Shown here: in pieces, positions 16,211-24,708 of the stretch | How positions within the stretch are numbered: position 1 is the stretch's first letter | Layout of the letters: each line of letters starts with the position of its first letter | NCBI GenBank assembly: GCA_965223355.1 | Contig: CBDCWE010000003.1 | Coordinates: forward strand, 4,987,451 to 5,051,450 | DNA length: 64,000 nt | From: Tectiglobus sp965223355 | GTDB lineage: Bacteria > Pseudomonadota > Alphaproteobacteria > Rhizobiales > Hyphomicrobiaceae | Reading direction: 5' to 3' | Translations under genes and position numbers: made by a program | The notes under the pieces: generated by a model | Database searches by the model: none | Told to the model about the DNA's origin: nothing | The model's input: only the letters and a program-made list of their open reading frames with translations

Positions 16211-17254
16211 TCAGCAAATCCTCGGCAATTGCTCTCCTGCCAACCAATCAACGATGCGGGCACCGCCGAAGCCTGTTCGCATCTGGACCATGCAATGCTC
16301 ATCCTCCGTTACCGTGCCGACAACTGCCGCCGATCTCCCAAGCGGATCGTCACGCATTACCGCGAGAATGCGGTCTGCATCTTTCTGATCGCAAATGCAG
16401 ATCAGCTTGCCTTCGTTTGCAACATTGAGCGGGTCGAGCCCCAGGAGCTCACAAGCGGCCGCAACATCCCGCTGGATCGGTATCGCTGCCTCCTCCAGCA
16501 TCATGCCGACACCGGACTGGTTGGCAATTTCGTTGAGCGTTGCCGCAAGACCGCCGCGTGTCGGGTCGCGCAGTACCGAGATGCCTGGAACCATCTCAAC
16601 CATTTTTGCGACAAGCAGATGGAGGGCCGCCGAATCAGAACGGATCTCGGTTTCGAACTCGAGATTCTCGCGCTTCGACAGAATTGCGACGCCATGGTCG
16701 CCGATCGTTCCAGAAACGATGATCGATTGGCCAGGCTCAGCGTTGTTGCCTGACACATTGACCCCGCCGGGCACAACTCCCAATCCGGTGGTCGTAATGA
16801 ACACACCGTCACCATGGCCCTTCTCAACGACCTTGGTGTCGCCGGTGACAACGGGAACGCCCGCCTGGAGGCTGGCATCTGCCATCGACACGACGATACG
16901 CTCCAGATCGGCCAGCGGAAATCCCTCTTCCAGGATGAACCCTGCCGTCAGGTAGAGGGGGCGAGCGCCGGACATGGCGATGTCGTTGAGAGTGCCGTGC
17001 ACTGCCAGCGATCCAATGTCACCGCCCGGAAAGAACAGGGGCGATATGACGTGACCATCGGTTGACATCACAAGGCGGCCATCGGGCACTTCGAAGCAAG
17101 CTGTATCGTTGCCCTGTGCCAAGAGGTCGTTGGCAAGGTGCCGATGGAACAGGTCGGAAATCAACGCGGACATCGCACGGCCACCGCCGCCATGTGTCAT
17201 GTCCACTGAGCCCGGTCGGGCGACCGGTCGTGTGATGGTGTCGATCATGTTCAT
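16211..17254 (-). CDS. hypE: HypE, hydrogenase cyanide-ligand synthesis
   Basis: 347 residues. The N-terminus has the AIR-synthase-like MTHGGGGRAMSALI motif and the C-terminus ends PRIC, the Cys that carries the thiocarbamate and then thiocyanate. HypE takes the carbamoyl group from HypF, dehydrates it with ATP and hands cyanide to the HypCD iron complex. The ATG at 17254 overlaps the hypD stop as ATGA; a longer frame to 17320 would lie within hypD. Confidence 0.96.
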   Translation of the reverse strand: MNMIDTITRPVARPGSVDMTHGGGGRAMSALISDLFHRHLANDLLAQGNDTACFEVPDGRLVMSTDGHVISPLFFPGGDIGSLAVHGTLNDIAMSGARPLYLTAGFILEEGFPLADLERIVVSMADASLQAGVPVVTGDTKVVEKGHGDGVFITTTGLGVVPGGVNVSGNNAEPGQSIIVSGTIGDHGVAILSKRENLEFETEIRSDSAALHLLVAKMVEMVPGISVLRDPTRGGLAATLNEIANQSGVGMMLEEAAIPIQRDVAAACELLGLDPLNVANEGKLICICDQKDADRILAVMRDDPLGRSAAVVGTVTEDEHCMVQMRTGFGGARIVDWLAGEQLPRIC

Positions 17255-18402
17255 GCCGCTTTGCCCTCGGTTTGCGAAGACGGATGACGCTGGCGGCCGT
17301 AGGACCAGTAGGCAGCGCATGCGCCTTCAGACGACACCATGCACGAGCCCATGGGACTGTCCGGCGTGCACACTGTCCCGAACAGCTTGCAATCGGTCGG
17401 CTTCTTGACGCCGCGAAGAATCGCCGGGCATTCGCACGACTTGACCTCGCGCGATTTCTTTTCTGTCAGTTGGAAGCGCTGTTCGGCATCGTAGTGAGCA
17501 TAAGTCTCTCGGATGCGAAGGGCGCTGTAAGGGACCGATCCCAAACCACGCCATTCGAATTTCGGCCGCAGTTCAAGAACATCGGCGACCGTTGATTGAG
17601 CTTTCAGATTGCCCTCACGCGTCACAACCCGTGTGTACTGGTTTTCGACGTCATAGCGCCCGTCATTGATCTGGCGAATGAGCATGAGTGTCGATTGCAT
17701 GACGTCGAGCGGCTCGAAACCGGCGATGACGACAGGCTTCTGAAACTCCTCAGCGAAAAATTCGTAGGGCTCAGAACCAATGACGGAACTGACGTGAGAG
17801 GGGCCGAGGAAGCCATCGATTTTCACGTTGCCCAGCTCGCGCACCTCTGGCGACTGCAGAATGTGCTGGATAGCGGCCGGGGTTAGGACATGATTGCAAA
17901 AGACAGAAAAGTTCTCCAATCCTTCAGCTTCTGCCTGTCGGATTGCAACAGCGGTTGCAGGTGTCGTCGTTTCGAACCCGATAGCAAAAAAGACCACCTG
18001 ACGTTCAGGGTTGTCGCGTGCAATTCTCAGAGCATCAAGCGTAGAATAAACCATCCTGATGTCGGCACCGTCGGCCTTGGCACGGATCAGGCTGCGCTGT
18101 TTTGTTCCCGGCACACGCATCATGTCGCCGTAGGAGCACAAAATGGCATCGTGGCGTTCCGCAATCTCCACGGCGTCGTCCAGCCGGCGAACCGGGAGCA
18201 CACAGACCGGGCAGCCGGGACCATGTACGAACTGGACGTTCTTCGGCATCAGGTCTTGAACGCCATAGCGGAAGATGGCGTGGGTGTGGCCGCCACAAAA
18301 CTCCATGAAGTGGTAGCTGCGCTCCGGATCGACTTCCTTAGCAATTGCGCCGGTCAGCTTTTGCGCAAGCTCCCGGTCGCGAAACTCATCGATGTATTTC
18401 AT
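17251..18402 (-). CDS. hypD: HypD, Fe(CN)2CO assembly scaffold
   Basis: 383 residues with all family motifs: FCGGHTHAIFRYG near residue 38, GPGCPVCVLP near 64, FFAIGFETTTPATA near 155 and a C-terminal Cys cluster (EVKSCECPAILRGVKKP). HypD holds a [4Fe-4S] cluster and with HypC carries the iron while CN and CO are attached. It overlaps hypC by ATGA at the start and hypE by ATGA at the end. Confidence 0.97.
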   Translation of the reverse strand: MKYIDEFRDRELAQKLTGAIAKEVDPERSYHFMEFCGGHTHAIFRYGVQDLMPKNVQFVHGPGCPVCVLPVRRLDDAVEIAERHDAILCSYGDMMRVPGTKQRSLIRAKADGADIRMVYSTLDALRIARDNPERQVVFFAIGFETTTPATAVAIRQAEAEGLENFSVFCNHVLTPAAIQHILQSPEVRELGNVKIDGFLGPSHVSSVIGSEPYEFFAEEFQKPVVIAGFEPLDVMQSTLMLIRQINDGRYDVENQYTRVVTREGNLKAQSTVADVLELRPKFEWRGLGSVPYSALRIRETYAHYDAEQRFQLTEKKSREVKSCECPAILRGVKKPTDCKLFGTVCTPDSPMGSCMVSSEGACAAYWSYGRQRHPSSQTEGKAA

Positions 18403-18653
18403 GCCGCGCCCTCCGAGATCTCATCCAGCTCTTCTGCCAGGACACCGGCTTCTGCCATCAGGCTGAGTGTTCGCGCAGCTTCTTCGGGACTGACCTTGTG
18501 CAGCGCGAATCCCACGTGCACGAGAACGTAGTCGCCAAGTGAGATGTCTTCGACAAGCGCCAAAGAGATCTTCTTTCTGATGCCTTCGAGCGCTACGGTT
18601 GCCATGTCGTCATCGCCCAATTCGATGACTTTGGCGGGAATTGCCAGACACAT
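18399..18653 (-). CDS. hypC: HypC, hydrogenase assembly chaperone
   Basis: 84 residues, starting MCLAIPAKVIEL with the essential Cys2. DYVLVHVGFALHKV is the conserved OB-like core. It forms the scaffold with HypD and delivers the iron cofactor to the large-subunit precursor. A second paralogue, hupF, lies at 23280. It starts 16 bp after hypB. Confidence 0.97.
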   Translation of the reverse strand: MCLAIPAKVIELGDDDMATVALEGIRKKISLALVEDISLGDYVLVHVGFALHKVSPEEAARTLSLMAEAGVLAEELDEISEGAA

Positions 18654-18668
18654 AACGCCAGATGCTCC

Positions 18669-19637
18669 TTAGTTCTGAGATGCTATTGGATGACCTGTCA
18701 GGATAATGGTGCGGGCGGCGGTCAGCCATTGCAGCCACGCATCGAAACCTTCACCGGTTCGCGCCGAGACCTTCAACACCTTGATTGCCGGATTGACTTT
18801 GCGGGCGTTGGCGATCGCTTCGTCAACGTTAAAGTCGAGGTGAGGCAAGAGATCGATTTTGTTGACCAAAACCAGATCTGCAACGGCAAACATGTCCGGG
18901 TACTTGAGAGGCTTGTCTTCTCCTTCGGTCACAGACAGGATCGCAACCTTGTGGGCCTCTCCGAGGTCAAAAGACGCGGGGCAGACGAGATTGCCAACGT
19001 TCTCGATGAAAACAATGCTACCGTCGTCAGGGGCAAGATGCTCGACGGCGTGTCCGACCATATGCCCATCAAGGTGACAGCCTTTGCCGGTGTTGATCTG
19101 AACGGCCGGAGCACCTGTCGCACGAATACGGTCGGCATCGGCTGTGGTCTGCTGATCACCTTCAATGACATAGACCGTTTGCGCTCCTGCCAGTTGCTCG
19201 ATCGTACGAACCAGCAAAAACGTCTTGCCTGAGCCCGGACTGGAAACGAGGTTGAGCGCCAGAATGCCATGCTCTGAAAAGTATTGCCGGTTTGCGCCTG
19301 CGTAGGCGTTGTTCTTGGCCAGGATGTCTTGTTCGATCTGGATCATCCGTGACTGGCTCATTCCTGGCACGGCAGCACCAGCAGGGCCAGAGCCATAGTC
19401 GTGGGTATGGCCCACGCCGTGGTCGTGATGATGGTGGTGGTGGTGATCATGGCTACGAGCGTGGTCATGGTGATGGTCATGACCGTGATGATGAGCATGG
19501 CAGTGTCCGTCACCATGTGCGTGACTGTGCGAGTGGACGTGCTCGTTGCCGTGGCTATGACTGCGCCCCACCGTAGCGTTCCCGCTCTTTCCTTCGATGC
19601 GGACTTCGCCATGGCCGCAACCGCATACATTGCACAT
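18669..19637 (-). CDS. hypB: HypB, nickel-binding GTPase with long His-rich tract
   Basis: 322 residues. The N-terminal CNVCGCGHG is the high-affinity nickel site. Residues about 25-82 are a tract with about 28 histidines that can store nickel, as in rhizobial HypB. The GTPase domain has the P-loop SSPGSGKT, EGDQQTTADADR, IENVGNLVCPA and NKIDLLPHLD. It inserts nickel with HypA. The start shares one base with the hypA stop (TGATG). Confidence 0.97.
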   Translation of the reverse strand: MCNVCGCGHGEVRIEGKSGNATVGRSHSHGNEHVHSHSHAHGDGHCHAHHHGHDHHHDHARSHDHHHHHHHDHGVGHTHDYGSGPAGAAVPGMSQSRMIQIEQDILAKNNAYAGANRQYFSEHGILALNLVSSPGSGKTFLLVRTIEQLAGAQTVYVIEGDQQTTADADRIRATGAPAVQINTGKGCHLDGHMVGHAVEHLAPDDGSIVFIENVGNLVCPASFDLGEAHKVAILSVTEGEDKPLKYPDMFAVADLVLVNKIDLLPHLDFNVDEAIANARKVNPAIKVLKVSARTGEGFDAWLQWLTAARTIILTGHPIASQN

Positions 19638-19978
19638 CAGTTGACCTCCAGTTCCTTGATCCGCAGCTCTTCACCGCTCGTGATCTGGAGCTGATGTGAG
19701 CCGCAATCTTTACAGGCATCGAAACGCTGGCTTATGGGCACCGTTTTGGCGCATTGCATGCACCAGGCCTGGGCATGACACCGATGAATTTCCAATCGTG
19801 CACCCTCGGCTACCGAATTGCGCATGACCACATCCCAGCCGAATTCAAGCGCGCCGATCTCCACTCCCGCCAGCGGCCCGATTTCAAGGCATACCCGTTC
19901 GACGCGGTTAAACTTCTGTTCCTGCGCTTGCTGCTGGATGATACTCAGTATGCTTTCGCAAATGGCCATTTCATGCAT
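19637..19978 (-). CDS. hypA: HypA, nickel insertion protein
   Basis: 113 residues starting MHEMAICESIL, with the nickel ligand His2, and two CxxC zinc pairs (CMQCAKTV and CKDCGS) near residues 73-95. It brings nickel to the hydrogenase large subunit together with HypB. The ATG at 19978 overlaps the hupK stop (ATGA); the longer frame to 20008 adds residues lacking the conserved MHE start. Confidence 0.97.
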   Translation of the reverse strand: MHEMAICESILSIIQQQAQEQKFNRVERVCLEIGPLAGVEIGALEFGWDVVMRNSVAEGARLEIHRCHAQAWCMQCAKTVPISQRFDACKDCGSHQLQITSGEELRIKELEVN

Positions 19979-21129
19979 CAGTGCACCCTCACTTCGTGAG
20001 CAACGCACGGGTCAATTGTATTCACAAGCAAATTGGCTTGGTACAGCCGGCTATCATCATCGATGCCATCGATTTTCATCAGACAGCGATTGGCGACACC
20101 CTCGGGATCGAAATTCCAGCGCGTCGGCGGCAAGATGCGATAATTGGCGATGACACCATTCTTCAATTCCACTGCATGCACGAGCAAACCGCGCGCGGCT
20201 TCCACCGCGGACCAGCCCACCCCGTCGCAGCCAACTGACGATGGCACAGCATCATTGCGCTCGCCGATGAAGTCACGCAACTCACCGGGCAGCCGCGCCA
20301 GCTCGACAAGCCGTGCTACAAGACGCGGCCCGAGGCCGCTGCCGGGCAGCATCGTGACAACCGGATCATCCGAGCGGCGCGAATAAAGTGTTGCTTCGGG
20401 TATTGGCACTCGATCGCCGCCGGGAAGAGCGTCGTTGTCACTGGCGGTGCCAACAAGCCAATCACGGATCATGGGAGCGGGCAGTGTTGAGATGCTGACA
20501 GCAGGCGTGTCGCCGACATCGGACCATCCCTCTTGCATAATCCGATCTATGAGCAGAGCGGCGATCGTTGTGTTGTTGCGTGCCCAGTCAGCAACCCCGC
20601 CGTCACGACCACGAGCCAGCCACTGCTCGGTGGGCTCTGCGAAGATTTCATCTGCCAGCAACCCTTCCGCCTCGTCGATGACCGTCAGTGCTGCTTTTCG
20701 GTCGGGCGCTGCCTCAAGCCCGATACAAAACCCCGTCTCCTTGCCAAACAAAGTACGCGTGAGTTTCGCGACCATTGCCATGATCAGACGCACGTTCGCA
20801 CCCCGCGGGGCCTGCCCAACGAACCCCGGCCAGTCAAGTGCGATCCGCAGCAGATGCTCGCGCGTTGTCTCCATGCCGGTCAGAGCCTGCCGGGCTGCCG
20901 TTGTCTGTGGTGATACGTTAACGCCTGTCGCCCGCTCAAGAGCGACGACCGCGGCATGCGCCTGGGCTGTTGCACAAACCGAATAGATCACTGGGAGAAG
21001 TCGCAAAGCGACATCGGGATCTCGGCCTCGCAACACGCTGTTGATGTCACCAGGTCGCGAAAATTCGACCCTCACTGGCAAACCTTTCGCCCGAGGCAGG
21101 TCGATCCTGACATGGCCTTCCAGGTTCAC
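19978..21129 (-). CDS. hupK: HupK/HoxV, large-subunit-like assembly scaffold
   Basis: 383 residues, a shortened and degenerate relative of hydrogenase large subunits. The end reads NTIDPCVAHEVRVH, with one Cys of the usual CxxC kept and the other lost. The RILPPTRWNFDPEG segment matches the large-subunit APTTWNFSPRD block. HoxV-type proteins bind the Fe(CN)2CO unit as an intermediate carrier for the membrane-bound hydrogenase. The start overlaps hupJ by ATGA. Confidence 0.9.
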   Translation of the reverse strand: MNLEGHVRIDLPRAKGLPVRVEFSRPGDINSVLRGRDPDVALRLLPVIYSVCATAQAHAAVVALERATGVNVSPQTTAARQALTGMETTREHLLRIALDWPGFVGQAPRGANVRLIMAMVAKLTRTLFGKETGFCIGLEAAPDRKAALTVIDEAEGLLADEIFAEPTEQWLARGRDGGVADWARNNTTIAALLIDRIMQEGWSDVGDTPAVSISTLPAPMIRDWLVGTASDNDALPGGDRVPIPEATLYSRRSDDPVVTMLPGSGLGPRLVARLVELARLPGELRDFIGERNDAVPSSVGCDGVGWSAVEAARGLLVHAVELKNGVIANYRILPPTRWNFDPEGVANRCLMKIDGIDDDSRLYQANLLVNTIDPCVAHEVRVH

Positions 21130-21731
21130 GCGCTTGCTTCCCTTGTTGTTCCGCTGAGGAAAGCGCGACGACTGAGTTCCGGGCCTTCTGGGTCATCGCT
21201 TCCTGCGGCACTCGATCGGGCATCGTCGTTGCGCGGCGTCTTTCCAGGTCCGGTCTCGGGTTTCGGCAAGTCGCCTTGCCAAACCATGGCCATTTCCCTT
21301 TGCTTCTCGGTCGCCTCTTCGGCCTCCCCGAGCATGGCGTCCAAAGCGGCTTCGGCGGCGGCCTCGGCTGCCTCCTGATCAGCAAACTCCAGGACCGGTG
21401 AAAACAGTGAACACATCCAATAAGCACCGATCGCCGGTTCGTCACCACGAATGAACTCAAACTGACCGGCGGGGAAGGCAAAGTCCTGCTTGGTGCCAAC
21501 TTGCACCGGCTCTGGTTCTTCGTTGTCCGGACCGGTGCCACCCGGCAATAACATTGCGTTCATAAACCATGGTGTCAGCAATACACACAACCAGTAGCCC
21601 TGCCATTCACGCATGCCGATGGCGCCGACACGAAGCGACTGATTGAGGATTGGAATACCCTCCATGCGCTCCTTTTCGATATCGGCAAAGCAGCGTTCCA
21701 AGCGCTCTTTGATGGTTGTCGCAGTTTCCAT
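21126..21731 (-). CDS. hupJ: HupJ/HybE-type hydrogenase assembly chaperone
   Basis: 201 residues from METATTIKERLERCF. The HybE-family core is GIPILNQSLRVGAIGMREWQGYWLCVLLTPWFMN with GEFEF-like continuation (AFPAGQFEF). A C-terminal low-complexity part (AAEAAAEAALD and beyond) ends RRAFLSG. Homologues (HoxT, HybE) keep the subunits apart until mature and help against oxygen. The ATG at 21731 is 3 bp after the hupI stop; the longer frame overlaps hupI. Confidence 0.9.
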   Translation of the reverse strand: METATTIKERLERCFADIEKERMEGIPILNQSLRVGAIGMREWQGYWLCVLLTPWFMNAMLLPGGTGPDNEEPEPVQVGTKQDFAFPAGQFEFIRGDEPAIGAYWMCSLFSPVLEFADQEAAEAAAEAALDAMLGEAEEATEKQREMAMVWQGDLPKPETGPGKTPRNDDARSSAAGSDDPEGPELSRRAFLSGTTREASA

Positions 21732-21733
21732 GA

Positions 21734-21958
21734 TCAGTCTTCTGTCACCACCATGAAGTCGTCCTTGGCGCCATCGCAATTCGGGCATGTCCAATGGTCC
21801 GGCAGAAGACCGAAAGGTGTGCCGGGCGGGATCTGCCAATAGTCATCGCCGACCGCAGGATCGTAGACGGTCCAACAGATCTTGCATTCCAGCTTGGTTG
21901 TCGGACCGATCTTTGTGACATCACCGCCAAAAGATCCGCCAAAGAACGACTCGTTCAT
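21734..21958 (-). CDS. hupI: Rubredoxin HupI/HoxR
   Basis: 74 residues with the two iron-binding motifs CKICWTVYDP and CPNCDGAKDDF. An N-terminal extension of about 20 residues is typical of hydrogenase-linked rubredoxins. HoxR is needed to keep the proximal cluster of the oxygen-tolerant enzyme in the right redox state during maturation in air. It overlaps the hupH stop by ATGA. Confidence 0.96.
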   Translation of the reverse strand: MNESFFGGSFGGDVTKIGPTTKLECKICWTVYDPAVGDDYWQIPPGTPFGLLPDHWTCPNCDGAKDDFMVVTED

Positions 21959-22803
21959 TCGTAGACCTCCAGGATCTCAGACAAGCGCTCCGCAGAATCT
22001 GCAATATCTTCTGATGCCGCCTTTGCAACCTCAGGCAATGAGGTCACTTCGATCGAATTCAGAATGAGCGTGTCTTGGGAGTTGTAGAATTGAACCCACC
22101 AGACGTTGAGGGTTGCTGTCGATGTAATGCGGCAGTTGCCGTACCCCCGGGACAGAATGGTCATGCCGCCGCGACCGAGCAGGTCGTTGAGGCACCCGAG
22201 ATCCTCCTCGGTGTGGGGCAGCAGGGACAGGTTGATTGCGTGCGGCGCCCGTCCTTCGGCAACCTTTGGAATATTGTCGTTGATCTCGGCTAGCAGTGCA
22301 GGCGTGTTGAAGATGTTCGGCCCGAAACTTTCCGGGATCCGGATTTCCGGTTGGGCGTCTTGGAAAGCAGTTGTCAGCGCCGTGTCCGGGAAGCTCGCGA
22401 CCTCGATAAGGTCGCGCTGTAGGCGGCCATCCGTGCCGGTAACGCGCACGCGCCATACGCCTGCGAGAACGGCTTCTTGTGCCTGTATCGAATCGCCCGC
22501 GACGATGGCAACCTCGCCTTCACCGAGAACCTGATCAATCAGCTTCAGGTTGGCCTCGTCCAGTTCGCCGAGTTCGATCAGGTTTCCTGGGCGGTCGCCA
22601 TCATATGAATTGAGGAGTTGGAGAACCTCATCGAGCAGCGCCTTGCCCTGGTTCAACCCTTCAATGTCTTCAGGTTCCGGAAGGTCCGCAGCTGAGAATG
22701 TCATCATTCCCGATGGCATCTGCATATAGTCAAGCTGGGCACCGTCTTCATCACCGGGCTGGCTTCCCGGGCCTGTGAACAGGCCAGTTGTCGGTTTGAT
22801 CAT
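21955..22803 (-). CDS. hupH: HupH/HoxQ, hydrogenase assembly protein
   Basis: 282 residues from MIKPTTGLFTGPGS. It has the DYMQMPSGM, LGEGEVAIVAG and LPHTEEDLGCLNDLLGRG segments that mark HupH/HyaF-type proteins, followed by VWWVQFYNSQDTLILNSIEV near the C-terminus. The family binds the small-subunit precursor with HupG. The ATG at 22803 follows the hupG stop by about 20 bp; the longer frame would read into hupG. Confidence 0.93.
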   Translation of the reverse strand: MIKPTTGLFTGPGSQPGDEDGAQLDYMQMPSGMMTFSAADLPEPEDIEGLNQGKALLDEVLQLLNSYDGDRPGNLIELGELDEANLKLIDQVLGEGEVAIVAGDSIQAQEAVLAGVWRVRVTGTDGRLQRDLIEVASFPDTALTTAFQDAQPEIRIPESFGPNIFNTPALLAEINDNIPKVAEGRAPHAINLSLLPHTEEDLGCLNDLLGRGGMTILSRGYGNCRITSTATLNVWWVQFYNSQDTLILNSIEVTSLPEVAKAASEDIADSAERLSEILEVYE

Positions 22804-22823
22804 GACGTCCTCAAATTCCGTTA

Positions 22824-23258
22824 TCAATTGACCGTAGGGACTGCGCCAACGCCGCAACCGTCGGGCAATTTGAACGGCGGCGGCTCTGTTGGCTCGGATG
22901 TGAGGATGGCCCTGATGTCGCGGATGTAGTCAGCCCAGTCCTGGATGCGTTGAATGGTTCCAAGGTATTGGCCCCGACGCAGGAAGACCAACGATGGAAA
23001 CGCGTTGAACCGATAACGCCGCTGCAGTTCCCGCTCGCTTTCACGCGCAACTATTGCCGGTGTAATTGTGCCGGCGAATGCCTTGTCCAGTTCCGGCAGA
23101 ACGACAGCAACATCATTGCTTTCAGCGAGCCGTTCGGCGTCACCGGCAAAGAATAAAACAACGTGCTCGCGGTCTTGTGCGAATTGATCCAGCTGCTGGT
23201 GGTTGACCACTTCGTAGCCGTGTCGCTCGATGATGGATTGCAGCAGGGGTGAAAACAT
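22824..23258 (-). CDS. hupG: HupG/HoxO, thioredoxin-fold assembly chaperone
   Basis: 144 residues with a thioredoxin-like fold but no CxxC: VVLFFAGDAERLAES, then FNAFPSLVFLRRGQYLGTI where the cis-Pro lies. HoxO/HyaE proteins bind the Tat signal and small subunit and protect it before export. It is located between hupF and hupH as in other Hup clusters. Confidence 0.92.
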   Translation of the reverse strand: MFSPLLQSIIERHGYEVVNHQQLDQFAQDREHVVLFFAGDAERLAESNDVAVVLPELDKAFAGTITPAIVARESERELQRRYRFNAFPSLVFLRRGQYLGTIQRIQDWADYIRDIRAILTSEPTEPPPFKLPDGCGVGAVPTVN

Positions 23259-23279
23259 CTGGTCCAGCCTTCACGGTTG

Positions 23280-23594
23280 TTAGGTTTTCGACATGGTCTG
23301 TGCGCGCAGGAATTCCGGCAGTTGCGGCTCGCGATCAATCAGGTCCGCAAACAGATGCTCAAAATTCGTTTCGCCGCGTGCCACCATCGCCAGTGCTTCG
23401 AGTGCGTTCGATGCTTTGATAGCTTCATCTTCGGTAATGATGTCACGGGCCGCACCCAAAAAGACCATCAGCCAGGTTCCCGGTTCGATGTCACCAACGA
23501 GGCTTGTGTCTATTTCATGGTTTCCGTCTTGCGCCCGGCATAAAGCGAAACCGGAAGCTGTCTCGATAACCTGCATCGGGATGCCAACACACAT
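23280..23594 (-). CDS. hupF: HupF/HoxL, HypC-family chaperone
   Basis: 104 residues starting MCVGIPMQVIETASG, a HypC relative with Cys2. DIEPGTWLMVFLGAARDII is the core, and the C-terminal tail is longer than in HypC. HupF/HoxL carries the iron cofactor to the uptake large subunit and helps at high oxygen. The start shares a base with the hupD stop. Confidence 0.94.
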   Translation of the reverse strand: MCVGIPMQVIETASGFALCRAQDGNHEIDTSLVGDIEPGTWLMVFLGAARDIITEDEAIKASNALEALAMVARGETNFEHLFADLIDREPQLPEFLRAQTMSKT

Positions 23595-24334
23595 TACTGA
23601 GCCCCCGGTGTGCGGCTGACGAGCTGCTCCATTTCAGCCTCGAAATCGGTTGGCCCCTGCCAGTCGTCGCTGCTCAGGATACGCTCGTCGCCATGGCGCA
23701 TGGCGGCTTTCTCATCGGGACGCTCACCTTCGTAGCGGGCAAGCACCATCTCATTCGACACAATGGTGTCGGCCTCACTAAGCGGCGTTGACCGGCGACT
23801 GCCGGTAACGCCGAATTTCGCAAGGTACGACAGTGCATGCGCGATGGATGGCTTGATTTGAGCCTTGACGTCAGGGCGAAGACTTCCGCCGTAGTCGTCC
23901 AACTCGACAGGCTGCACACCGATCAACAGGAGATGAGAGGGATAGTCTCCCATCATTTCGGCCATGGCCAGGACTTCCTGGAACCCGGTTTGATGCAGCG
24001 AAACTTTTCTGGCGCCGAGAAATTTCGGAACCTCCTCGCCCTCCACCAGTTTCAACGTGCCCGGTGGCAATCCGTAATCGACGGCATCGAAGACAACGAG
24101 AACGTCTGCTTCGCGAACATGCTGGACGAGATAGATGCCCTGAGTGCCGCCATCCATCAGGCGGACGTTGCCTGGAAAATCAAAGGTGCGGTGCAGTTCT
24201 TCTACCGCCCGCACCCCAAAGCCTTCGTCGGCCCACAATAGATTGCCGATCCCCAGTACCAGCACCGATGGCTCGCTACACACCACGGCATCCTCCCAGA
24301 CGCCTGCCTCAACGACGTTTACTATCGGCGACAT
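23594..24334 (-). CDS. hupD: HupD, hydrogenase large-subunit maturation protease
   Basis: 246 residues from the ATG at 24334. The nickel-sensing ligands of the HybD family are seen: Glu in NLLWADEGFGV, Asp in VVFDAVDYG and His in SLHQTGFQEV. It cuts the C-terminal peptide after DPCLACSTH of HupL. The frame stays open to 24487 with no good earlier start; an AAGG lies about 8 bp before 24334. The C-terminus continues about 50 residues past the usual family end (SRRSTPLSEAD and beyond); the role of this tail is unknown. It is the first gene after the hupC terminator. Confidence 0.92.
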   Translation of the reverse strand: MSPIVNVVEAGVWEDAVVCSEPSVLVLGIGNLLWADEGFGVRAVEELHRTFDFPGNVRLMDGGTQGIYLVQHVREADVLVVFDAVDYGLPPGTLKLVEGEEVPKFLGARKVSLHQTGFQEVLAMAEMMGDYPSHLLLIGVQPVELDDYGGSLRPDVKAQIKPSIAHALSYLAKFGVTGSRRSTPLSEADTIVSNEMVLARYEGERPDEKAAMRHGDERILSSDDWQGPTDFEAEMEQLVSRTPGAQ

Positions 24335-24643
24335 TTGTTGCGCCTTGGATTGGTTAACAGCAAGTTGCGTGCCACATTGGTGCGCGACTAAATTGCCTGC
24401 AGAATCCGATCGTTCAGATGCAACGGCTGAAGCCAACTTGGAAATATTCATTTCAAATTGGTCTTGTTCCGGAAGAATAGTATCCATGCAGAGGTTCGGG
24501 GCCGCACAGTCAATATCGGCGATGGAAACTGCACTTTCGTGCCGGCAACCAAACGATCACTTTGTGGCGAAGATCGTTTGTGCAGCAATGCTGACGGCTT
24601 CCTCCGGGGGCATCACCATCGCGTCGAGTTCGGCGTTGCCCCC

Positions 24644-24668
24644 AAAATAAAAGGGGCCGCAAAGCCCC
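24644..24668 (-). terminator. Rho-independent terminator after hupC
   Basis: On the minus strand GGGGC-TTTGCG-GCCCC is followed by TTTTATTTT. It is 40 bp past the hupC stop and about 310 bp before hupD, so hupSL-orf-hupC may form a high-level transcript with partial read-through. The 24335-24643 stretch holds no other convincing gene. Confidence 0.7.
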
Positions 24669-24708
24669 CTCAGGTGAGGCCTGTTGGCCGGAGCGGGCCG
24701 GCGAAAAC

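Noticed and set aside
16211..17254. HypE considered as SelD (selenophosphate synthase), given the tRNA-Sec
   Set aside because: The protein ends PRIC and lies between hypD and hypX; it is HypE. The two families share a fold, but SelD has a different N-terminal active site.
24528..24546. Sigma-54-like CGGCACG-N4-TGCA before hupD
   Set aside because: The spacing between GG and GC is one base too short and the -24 lacks T; not a usable -24/-12 promoter.
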